NCBI GenBank assembly: GCA_019313105.1
Contig: JAFDBW010000049.1
Location: 1 to 7,371, forward strand
Length of the DNA: 7,371 bases
Source: Deltaproteobacteria bacterium
GTDB lineage: Bacteria > Desulfobacterota > Desulfuromonadia > Desulfuromonadales > BM103
Reading direction: 5' to 3'
Below are positions 1 through 4,945 of the stretch, in pieces. A program made the translations under genes and the position numbers. Each line of letters starts with the position of its first letter. Positions within the stretch are counted from its first letter, which is position 1. The notes under the pieces were generated by a model, which did no database searches, was not told the DNA's origin, and saw nothing but the letters and a program-made list of their open reading frames with translations.

Positions 1-146
1 AAACGGACCAGCAAAACCGCCAGGACGGCCTGCAGGGCGAGGCCTGCCGCGACATGCCGCCATTGAATGGCTTTACGATTTTCGCAGCAGGACCAGGCAA
101 TACCGATCAAAACAAAAAGCCCGACAATGCCTTGATACTGTTCCAT
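1..146 (-). CDS. Concentrative nucleoside transporter (CNT/NupC family), N-terminal fragment
   Basis: Partial gene running off the left edge; 48 codons are visible. The peptide begins MEQYQGIVGLFVLIGIAW and continues through ENRKAIQW and GLALQAVLAVLLVR. A first hydrophobic helix (about residues 6-18), a short charged turn with ENR, an aromatic-basic step and a second helix starting with GLALQ form the usual opening of CNT-family transporters (Nucleos_tra2_N), which import nucleosides with H+ or Na+ across the inner membrane. The start at 144-146 is preceded by a purine-rich stretch containing AAGGG about 6 nt upstream. No confident promoter was seen between it and the cytochrome terminator at 198-234, so it is probably a separate transcription unit. 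The identification rests on about 48 residues only and needs the rest of the gene. Confidence 0.72.
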   Translation of the reverse strand, partial: MEQYQGIVGLFVLIGIAWSCCENRKAIQWRHVAAGLALQAVLAVLLVR

Positions 147-197
147 GGTTGGCCCTTACCTCGAGGGTTAGAAACCTTATCTCATCTGTTGCTGAGG

Positions 198-234
198 AAA
201 AAAAGAGAGGCTGACCTGTTAAGGTCAACCTCTC
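198..234 (-). terminator. Rho-independent terminator of the cytochrome gene
   Basis: A 13-bp stem (205-217 with 222-234) closes a GTTA loop and is followed, on the minus strand, by seven Ts (198-204). The single non-Watson-Crick position (211/228) becomes a G-U wobble only in RNA made from the minus strand, which supports minus-strand action. It lies 37 bp after the cytochrome stop codon. Confidence 0.92.
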
Positions 235-270
235 GGGTTGCGGTCATAAAAGCTGGCTCGGCTCTGTCAG

Positions 271-1059
271 TTATTTGTTCAGATTATGCGCCACGCCGTG
301 ACATTCGCCGCAATTCGGGAAACGAGTATGCATCGCCTGGGGATGTGGCAGGCCATGGCACTCTTGACATTCCGGAATCGCCTTGTGTTTTTCCGCATGA
401 CAGGTCGCACAGGAAACCTCGCTGTGCTTGGTCTTGCTCCCGACCAGCGTGGCCAGAGTCGTATCGTGACATGAAGCGCAAAGCTGCGACGCCGTGCTGT
501 CCGGGTAAGCGACGGCCAGGGGCATGTGCGCCTGGTGACAGGTCGAACAGTCGGCCTGGGTCATCGCCTCTGAGTGACCTTCGTGGCAGCTCAAGCACTC
601 GGGGACGTTGCCGTGGGTATCGGCATGGCAGAAATTACAGGAAAAGGTTTCATGCATGCTCGGGTTCGCAACCATCTGCTCTTGCGGACCAGTATGACAA
701 CTCACACAAACGGCCTTCTGCTCACCCTTGATGGCGATGTTCAGCGGTTCATGCGGGTTATGGCAGCCAAGACAGTTATCGACCTCATAATGTGCGCTGC
801 CTTCATGGCACTCATTGCACTGGGGGATATTGTTTGCCACGATTGGGCGGTGCCCGGCATGACAGGCCGTGCAATCGATTTCGGTTTTGTGGGAGGCCCC
901 GTTTGCCTCGATTTGCGCGGGCTGCTCAGCGTGGCATTTGACACAGTCATCGGCAGTCAAGACTGCCTCTGCGGCCAGAGCCGAATGACTCAGGCAAACC
1001 ATGAACGCTACAGCTAGAATTGCAACCAACAGGTTGTTCATCTGACACTTGGACAGCAT
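271..1059 (-). CDS. Secreted dodecahaem c-type cytochrome made of three tetrahaem modules
   Basis: The 262-residue protein has twelve CXXCH haem-attachment motifs, with first Cys at residues 39, 63, 81, 96, 118, 141, 155, 171, 194, 217, 231 and 250. A Sec signal peptide (K4, hydrophobic residues about 10-23, cleavage near ALA-AEA at 29/30) sends it to the periplasm or beyond. The haem spacing repeats with a period of about 76 residues (39-110, 118-185, 194-258): three tetrahaem modules with matching order. Outside the CXXCH motifs the mature chain has 13 histidines (57, 70, 90, 103, 136, 149, 162, 178, 212, 225, 239, 244, 258), enough for bis-His ligation of all hemes, four per module plus one. 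The mature chain has only about 19 residues per haem. The start at 1057-1059 is favoured because AAGGAGG (1064-1070) sits 4 nt upstream and K4 supplies the signal-peptide charge missing from the later Met7. Role inferred: multi-electron carrier in anaerobic respiration or extracellular electron transfer. The specific family is not recognised. Confidence 0.95.
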   Translation of the reverse strand: MLSKCQMNNLLVAILAVAFMVCLSHSALAAEAVLTADDCVKCHAEQPAQIEANGASHKTEIDCTACHAGHRPIVANNIPQCNECHEGSAHYEVDNCLGCHNPHEPLNIAIKGEQKAVCVSCHTGPQEQMVANPSMHETFSCNFCHADTHGNVPECLSCHEGHSEAMTQADCSTCHQAHMPLAVAYPDSTASQLCASCHDTTLATLVGSKTKHSEVSCATCHAEKHKAIPECQECHGLPHPQAMHTRFPNCGECHGVAHNLNK

Positions 1060-1121
1060 ACTTCCTCCTTAGCATAGTCAAAAAAGTAATGACCCGAAAA
1101 CCCATAGACAATTGAAATGAT

Positions 1122-1151
1122 TTTGTAACGTTTCCTGACAGCAGGTGTCAA
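1122..1151 (-). promoter_or_regulatory. Sigma70-like promoter of the cytochrome gene
   Basis: On the minus strand a perfect TTGACA (1146-1151) is followed after 18 bp by TACAAA (1122-1127, 4 of 6 consensus bases). Transcription would start near 1115, giving a leader of about 55 nt before the ATG at 1059. The weak -10 box suits an activated promoter, and a direct repeat lies upstream. Confidence 0.55.
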
Positions 1152-1179
1152 TAGTAAAGTGGGAATTGTCCAATGTTCA

Positions 1180-1200
1180 AAAGAACTTCGAAAGAACTTC
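1180..1200. repeat. 10-bp tandem direct repeat (AAAGAACTTC), candidate operator
   Basis: AAAGAACTTC occurs at 1180-1189 and again at 1191-1200, so the two copies are spaced by 11 bp, one helical turn. The left copy also overlaps the inverted repeat GTTC-AAAA-GAAC (1175-1186). The pair lies about 30-50 bp upstream of the -35 box of the cytochrome promoter, roughly -65 to -85 from the predicted start. Same-face direct repeats at such a place are typical of response-regulator sites. The cognate protein is unknown. Confidence 0.45.
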
Positions 1201-1278
1201 ACTTAAGATGTTTGCATACAGAGTTTTTATAGCTCGGATGAGGGCTTTCAGATCGGCCACACGAGCAGATCTGCCCTG

Positions 1279-1313
1279 AAAAAGAAAGCCCCATGGTTTT
1301 GAAACCATGGGGC
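1279..1313 (-). terminator. Rho-independent terminator downstream of tRNA-Gly
   Basis: An 11-bp perfect stem (1288-1298 with 1303-1313, GCCCCATGG core) with a 4-nt loop is followed on the minus strand by TTTCTTTTTC. It begins 9 bp after the CCA end of the tRNA and would end both tRNA transcripts and any read-through from pgsA. Confidence 0.88.
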
Positions 1314-1321
1314 GTATCTTC

Positions 1322-1396
1322 TGGAGCGGGACACGAGATTCGAACTCGCGACTTCAACCTTGGCAAGGTCGCACTCTACCACTGAGTTAGTCCCGC
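1322..1396 (-). tRNA. tRNA-Gly(GCC)
   Basis: This 75-nt cloverleaf includes an encoded CCA. The acceptor stem GCGGGAC pairs with GTCCCGC, the discriminator base is U, and the D arm has the AGTGGTAGA motif. The anticodon loop TTGCCAA (anticodon GCC at 1362-1364) sits on stem CGACC/GGTTG, and the T arm is GCGAG-TTCGAAT-CTCGT. U73 and the GCC anticodon are both expected for glycine. It closely resembles bacterial glycine tRNAs of the glyW/glyV type and lies directly downstream of pgsA. Confidence 0.97.
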
Positions 1397-1429
1397 AAAC
1401 ATGTACGCCGGCAGTGCCGACGGATGCAC

Positions 1430-1459
1430 TTTATAGCAAAAGCCCTTCAGGCAAGTCAA
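1430..1459 (-). promoter_or_regulatory. Promoter of tRNA-Gly
   Basis: On the minus strand TTGACT (1454-1459) is followed after 18 bp by TATAAA (1430-1435), which is preceded by TGC, an extended -10 element. Transcription would start near 1423, leaving a leader of about 27 nt that can fold into a 7-bp hairpin (1406-1412 with 1416-1422). It lies 28 bp beyond the pgsA stop codon, so the tRNA need not depend on the pgsA transcript. Confidence 0.65.
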
Positions 1460-1486
1460 CCGAAATTTTAACGACCTGAAAAGAAG

Positions 1487-2074
1487 TCATCGGGCGATCA
1501 CACGAAAGAACTTCTGCAGGTAATCAATTCCTGACCAGAGTGTCAAAGTAAACGCAATAAAAAAGAAGAACATTCCGAAGTTGTGCATGTTGACTTGCAG
1601 GACGCTCCACTCGATACCGAAGAACCAATTGAAGTTATAATGGAGCATCAAACCGGGGATGGCGACCATCTGGTAAATTGTCTTGTATTTACCCAGGTCA
1701 CTGGCATCAATAACAATTCCCTCAGAGGATGCAATAGAGCGCAAACCGGTCACGACCATCTCTCTGGCAAGGATCAGGAAAACCATCCAGGCCGGCACCC
1801 GGCCAAGCGGTATCAGCATGATCAACGCCGCCATGACAATCAGTTTGTCAGCAAGGGGGTCCAGGAATTTGCCGAGCACGGTGACGACGCCCCATTTGCG
1901 GGCCAGCCAGCCGTCGATGAAGTCAGTCACCGCGGCCAAGCCAAAAATTGCAGCGGCCCACATGCCGGAGGAACGAGAATCGGAAAGGAGCAAAACAACG
2001 ATGATGGGGACGGCGGAAATCCGGGCCAGGGTCAGCAGATTGGGCAGGTTTAACAGGCCGGACTTCAGGTTCAT
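1487..2074 (-). CDS. pgsA: CDP-diacylglycerol--glycerol-3-phosphate 3-phosphatidyltransferase
   Basis: This 195-residue inner-membrane enzyme makes phosphatidylglycerol-phosphate from CDP-diacylglycerol and glycerol-3-phosphate, the committed step to phosphatidylglycerol and cardiolipin. The CDP-alcohol phosphotransferase signature is complete: D51-x2-D54-G55-x2-A58-R59-x8-G68-x3-D72-x3-D76. Typical PgsA landmarks flank it: LPNLLTLARI at residues 10-19, REMVVTGLR at 104-112 and GKYKTIYQ at 128-135. About six hydrophobic segments can be seen (about 12-30, 38-53, 78-91, 94-112, 135-146, 164-185). Length is normal for the family. The ATG overlaps the stop of the upstream transglycosylase gene as ATGA, and GGAG lies about 10 nt upstream inside that gene, so the two are probably translationally coupled and share the promoter at 2685-2713. 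tRNA-Gly(GCC) follows downstream. Confidence 0.96.
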   Translation of the reverse strand: MNLKSGLLNLPNLLTLARISAVPIIVVLLLSDSRSSGMWAAAIFGLAAVTDFIDGWLARKWGVVTVLGKFLDPLADKLIVMAALIMLIPLGRVPAWMVFLILAREMVVTGLRSIASSEGIVIDASDLGKYKTIYQMVAIPGLMLHYNFNWFFGIEWSVLQVNMHNFGMFFFFIAFTLTLWSGIDYLQKFFRVIAR

Positions 2075-2661
2075 AGTAAAGTGTCTCCGGCCTGGCGATA
2101 ATAATCGAGGTAATGCTTGACCCGTTTTACATAATTACGGGTCTCATCATATGGAGGGATTCCACCGTAACGTTTTACGGTAGACGGTCCCGAATTGTAG
2201 GCCGCCAGTGCCAGTTCAATGTCTTCGTTGAACAGATCAAGCATTTTTCGGAGGTATTGACTGCCGCCTCGGATGTTTTCGTAGGGATCGAAAGGGTTGT
2301 TTACATTAAGGTCCCTGGCCGTTTCCGGGATCAATTGCATTAACCCCTGGGCACCTTTCTTGGAAACCGTACCGGGCCGGTAATCACTCTCCACCTTGAT
2401 AACAGCCTTGATCAGGGCTACTTCAAGTTGATACGAGTGGGCATGTTGGCGGATAATGTCAAGATATGAACGATGCCCTGAACCGGCGGCAGGCTTTTCC
2501 TTGAGGTACATATTCCAGCGCCCGTCGGTCGGCGTGTTAGTAAAATGAACCGTCCCCTGCGCATCCACGTACCGATAAATGTCAGCGCAAGCGGGTAACA
2601 CCCCTGATACCAGCGGCAGAATGAGTATCAATATGAAGAGTAGCCTGTGTTTGGACATCAT
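2071..2661 (-). CDS. Exported lytic transglycosylase (DUF4124 plus SLT domain)
   Basis: The 196-residue protein is predicted to cleave peptidoglycan glycan strands non-hydrolytically in the periplasm. A signal peptide (residues 1-26, ending PACA-DIY) is followed by a short DUF4124 segment (about 27-55: DIYRYVDAQGTVHFTNTP). The SLT domain (about 66-190) has the catalytic Glu91 in VESDYRP, GLMQLIP at 106-112, AYNSGP at 154-159 and the ETRNYVKRV element at 173-181. These are the hallmarks of Slt70/MltC-like transglycosylases of family 1. C25 lies in LPAC, which is a poor lipobox because of the proline, so a lipoprotein is possible but less likely. The first of two adjacent ATGs is chosen because GGAG (2671-2674) lies 9 nt upstream. 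It is first in a two-gene unit with pgsA. Confidence 0.93.
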   Translation of the reverse strand: MMSKHRLLFILILILPLVSGVLPACADIYRYVDAQGTVHFTNTPTDGRWNMYLKEKPAAGSGHRSYLDIIRQHAHSYQLEVALIKAVIKVESDYRPGTVSKKGAQGLMQLIPETARDLNVNNPFDPYENIRGGSQYLRKMLDLFNEDIELALAAYNSGPSTVKRYGGIPPYDETRNYVKRVKHYLDYYRQAGDTLL

Positions 2662-2684
2662 CGGGACAAACTCCAGAGCTATGA

Positions 2685-2713
2685 TTTATAACTTAAAAAC
2701 CTCTGTATTTCAA
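2685..2713 (-). promoter_or_regulatory. Promoter of the transglycosylase-pgsA unit
   Basis: On the minus strand TTGAAA (2708-2713) and TATAAA (2685-2690) are separated by 17 bp, a near-consensus sigma70 promoter. Transcription would start near 2678, so the leader is short (about 17 nt) and begins just before the GGAG ribosome-binding site. Confidence 0.65.
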
Positions 2714-2725
2714 GAAGTTTAGGAC

Positions 2726-2755
2726 TTGACACAAAATGTATTGCATTCACATAAT
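2726..2755 (+). promoter_or_regulatory. Promoter of the nadB unit
   Basis: TTGACA (2726-2731) and CATAAT (2750-2755, 5 of 6 consensus bases) are separated by 18 bp. Transcription would start near 2762, about 63 nt before the nadB ATG. It lies back to back with the transglycosylase promoter, with the two -35 boxes 12 bp apart, so one bound regulator could affect both. The spacer holds a short inverted repeat AATG-N5-CATT (2735-2747). Confidence 0.65.
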
Positions 2756-2764
2756 GGAGTGCCT

Positions 2765-2777
2765 TTGACATGGTCAA
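2765..2777. promoter_or_regulatory. Inverted repeat TTGAC-ATG-GTCAA, candidate operator
   Basis: A perfect 5-bp inverted repeat with a 3-bp spacer lies just after the predicted nadB transcription start, where a bound repressor would block elongation or initiation. No known NAD-regulon operator consensus could be matched to it by eye, and short palindromes arise by chance. Confidence 0.3.
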
Positions 2778-2824
2778 GCCGTTAATACACACAAATTCAA
2801 TGCAAACCACAGGCCATTTTCCTT

Positions 2825-4423
2825 ATGAAAATAACATCTGATTTTCTCGTTGTAGGCAGCGGCATCGCAGGGCTTTGCTATGCGCTGACCGTTGCTGATC
2901 GCGGCCAGGTGGCATTAATTACGAAAAGAGAAATCGCTACGACCGCGACCAGGCTTGCACAGGGCGGCATCGCCGCTGTGTCAAACACGGATGACTCGTT
3001 TGATCAACACATTCAGGACACGATGGAGGCAGGCGCATGGTTGCCGGACCAAGAGATTGTTCGCATGGTGGTGGAGAACGGGCCAGAAGCCATTGATGCA
3101 CTGATCGAATGGGGGGTTAATTTTTCACGCAACAACGACCAATCGTATGATCTGACCAGAGAAGGTGGCCACAGTCAGAGGCGGATTTATCACGTCAAGG
3201 ACGAGACCGGCAAGGAGATCGAACGGGCCCTGGTCGAGGCCGTCCAGTCACACCCCAACATCACTGTCTATGAGAACCACACTGCAGTCGACCTGATCAC
3301 CGAAGCCAAGGTCACCAGGCGCCGCATCAAACCTGACCGTTGTCTCGGGGTCTACGTTCTCAATTGTGAAACGGGCCAGGTCATCACCTTCGGCGCACCG
3401 ATCACCGTATTGGCCACCGGTGGTGCCGGCAAAGTCTACCTCTATACCTGTAATCCGGATATCGCTACCGGCGATGGCATCGCTATGGCTTACCGGGCCG
3501 GAGCTACAATTGCCAACATGGAGTTTATGCAGTTTCACCCCACCACCCTCTTCCACCCTCACGCCAAGAGCTTCCTTGTTTCGGAAGCCGTACGTGGCGA
3601 AGGAGCCATCCTGAGGCGTCGTGACGGGACGGCGTTCATGGCAGGCTACCATCAGTTGCAAGACCTGGCTCCCAGAGACATCGTAGCACGTGCGATTGAC
3701 AACGAAATGAAGACCCATGGTGATGACTGCGTGTTTCTTGACATCACTCACAAAACAAAAGAATACATCACGGATCGTTTCCCCTATATCCACGAGACAT
3801 GTCTTTCCTATGGTATCGACATGACAAAACAACCGATTCCCGTGGTGCCGGCGGCACATTACCTTTGTGGTGGGATAAAAGTCGATTCCTGGGGAGAAAC
3901 CGACATCATAAATCTTTTTGCTATCGGCGAAGTCTCCTGCAGCGGCCTGCACGGAGCCAATCGACTCGCCAGCAACAGCCTGCTCGAAGGCGTGGTGTAC
4001 GCCAAGCGTGCGGCGGAACGCTCACTCGCCCTCAGTAAAGAAAAACTACCGCCCTGCCCAACCATAGAATCCTGGGACCCCGGCAGCGCCAGGGACAGTG
4101 ACGAAGAGGTCGTGGTTGCCCACAACTGGCACGAGATTCGCCTTTGTATGTGGAATTATGTCGGAATCGTCCGTTCCGACAAGAGGCTGATCAGGGCCCT
4201 GCGTCGTGTACAGATGATCCAGGAGGAGATCGCCGATTATTACTGGGACTTCCTGATTACATCCGACCTAGTCGAATTACGCAATATTGCCACGGTCGCA
4301 GAACTGATCATTCGTTGTGCGCTCAAACGCAAGGAAAGCCGTGGCCTGCATTACAACATCAATCACCCTGAAAAAGATGACATCCACTGGAAGCAGGACA
4401 CCCTGATCAGAAAAGTCTACTGA
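2825..4423 (+). CDS. nadB: L-aspartate oxidase
   Basis: This 532-residue cytoplasmic FAD enzyme oxidises L-aspartate to iminoaspartate, which NadA condenses with dihydroxyacetone phosphate to quinolinate for NAD. It can use fumarate as acceptor when oxygen is absent. The FAD-binding GSGIAG lies at residues 11-16 after a beta strand. Other landmarks are ATRLAQGGIAA (41-51), TREGGHSQRRIYH (111-123), ATGGAGK (197-203), MQFHPT (235-240), SEAVRGEGA (253-261), APRDIVARAI (282-291), AAHYLCGGI (343-351) and GLHGANRLASNSLLEG (374-389). H238, R284 and H345 match the active-site His/Arg/His of E. coli NadB with a constant offset of six residues. The helical C-terminal domain is complete. REGGHS and the length separate it from succinate dehydrogenase and fumarate reductase flavoproteins. 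The ribosome-binding site is weak (AGG only), but MKITSDFLVVGSG is a natural start. The next gene follows after 38 bp, so co-transcription is likely. Confidence 0.97.
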   Translation: MKITSDFLVVGSGIAGLCYALTVADRGQVALITKREIATTATRLAQGGIAAVSNTDDSFDQHIQDTMEAGAWLPDQEIVRMVVENGPEAIDALIEWGVNFSRNNDQSYDLTREGGHSQRRIYHVKDETGKEIERALVEAVQSHPNITVYENHTAVDLITEAKVTRRRIKPDRCLGVYVLNCETGQVITFGAPITVLATGGAGKVYLYTCNPDIATGDGIAMAYRAGATIANMEFMQFHPTTLFHPHAKSFLVSEAVRGEGAILRRRDGTAFMAGYHQLQDLAPRDIVARAIDNEMKTHGDDCVFLDITHKTKEYITDRFPYIHETCLSYGIDMTKQPIPVVPAAHYLCGGIKVDSWGETDIINLFAIGEVSCSGLHGANRLASNSLLEGVVYAKRAAERSLALSKEKLPPCPTIESWDPGSARDSDEEVVVAHNWHEIRLCMWNYVGIVRSDKRLIRALRRVQMIQEEIADYYWDFLITSDLVELRNIATVAELIIRCALKRKESRGLHYNINHPEKDDIHWKQDTLIRKVY

Positions 4424-4461
4424 CATCGTACCAATGGACGTCTGGCATTCTGGAGAGACTT

Positions 4462-4734
4462 GTGACTATTGATGATTACCGCAAAGAGATCAATCGACTG
4501 GATAGTGAGTTACTGCGCATTTTCAATCAACGCGCGGCCCTGGCACTGAAAATAGGGGAAATCAAGAAAGAGCACGGGATTCCTGTGTACGATCCTGAAC
4601 GCGAAAAGAGGATTTTCGAGGCCATGTCCAATGCGAATCCCGGACCATTGGAAAATGATGCCATTACCAGGCTCTTTGAGAGGGTTATCGACGAATCCCG
4701 TCGCCTTGAACGTATTCGCACGAAAGGTATCTAA
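4462..4734 (+). CDS. aroQ: Monofunctional AroQ-class chorismate mutase
   Basis: This 90-residue all-helical enzyme rearranges chorismate to prephenate, the branch to phenylalanine and tyrosine. Compared with the E. coli P-protein mutase domain, the catalytic set lines up: R7, R24, K35, D44, R47, E48 and S79 stand for R11, R28, K39, D48, R51, E52 and S84. The residue matching Gln88 is E83, as in yeast chorismate mutase. The start is GTG (4462-4464), with GGAG at 4452-4455 six nt upstream, so the first residue is fMet although the codon is GTG. There is no fused prephenate dehydratase, dehydrogenase or DAHP synthase; the frame stops after a 90-residue domain of normal size. It follows nadB by 38 bp and the next gene begins 1 bp after its TAA, so translation of the two is probably coupled. 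Confidence 0.93.
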   Translation: MTIDDYRKEINRLDSELLRIFNQRAALALKIGEIKKEHGIPVYDPEREKRIFEAMSNANPGPLENDAITRLFERVIDESRRLERIRTKGI

Positions 4735-4735
4735 G

Positions 4736-4945
4736 ATGTTGATTGTCATGAAAAAGGGTGCAGGTGAAGATCAACTGCGCAAGGTTAAACAGTACCTGGT
4801 CGACCACGACTATGATTTTCACCAGTCAACCGGCGCCAATCGCACCATAATCGGCGTTATCGGCGATACCGCAGCAGTCAATCGAGCCGAACTCGAAAGC
4901 CAGCCAGGTGTTCATGTTATTTTCAAGATCCCGGAGGAGAGATAG
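4736..4945 (+). CDS. Orphan DAHP-synthase regulatory (ferredoxin-like, FXD) domain protein
   Basis: This 69-residue protein (MLIVMKKGAGEDQLRK at the start, IFKIPEER at the end) matches the N-terminal ferredoxin-like/ACT-type domain of type I-beta DAHP synthases such as that of Thermotoga maritima. The matching points are the opening beta strand with MKKG, a helix with LRKVKQYL, and the diagnostic G-x-x-R-T-I-I-G-V-I-G-D at residues 33-44, then LESQPGV (53-59). In full-length enzymes this domain binds tyrosine and gates the barrel. Here a TAG follows at once and no catalytic barrel is present in any frame downstream, where an opposite-strand gene begins. The start at 4736 is chosen because AAAGG (4723-4727) lies 8 nt upstream; ATG at 4748 is an alternative. 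It could be a trans-acting regulatory subunit for the mutase or for a DAHP synthase encoded elsewhere, or a remnant. The last 23 bp overlap the convergent gene. Confidence 0.85.
   Translation: MLIVMKKGAGEDQLRKVKQYLVDHDYDFHQSTGANRTIIGVIGDTAAVNRAELESQPGVHVIFKIPEER

Noticed and set aside
54..731. 225-codon plus-strand open frame opposite the cytochrome gene
   Set aside because: It is antisense to the twelve CXXCH motifs, spans a strong terminator hairpin and the start of the transporter gene, and shows no domain, ribosome-binding site or sensible composition (very rich in Arg, Ser and Pro).
574..1017. 147-codon plus-strand open frame opposite the cytochrome
   Set aside because: Shadow of the cytochrome coding strand with no independent start signal or recognisable motif.
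2765..2791. Second TTGACA as another nadB promoter
   Set aside because: The only -10-like hexamer (TACACA) is 15 bp away and poor. The palindrome reading of the site is more economical.
3248..3952. 234-codon minus-strand open frame inside nadB
   Set aside because: It is the complement of a fully conserved NadB core. Long antisense frames are expected there from codon bias, and no family features are seen.
4631..4945. 104-residue version of the FXD-domain protein starting inside the mutase gene
   Set aside because: The first 35 residues overlap the mutase in another frame and do not belong to the domain. The homology starts at MLIVMKKG, where ATG 4736 has a good ribosome-binding site.
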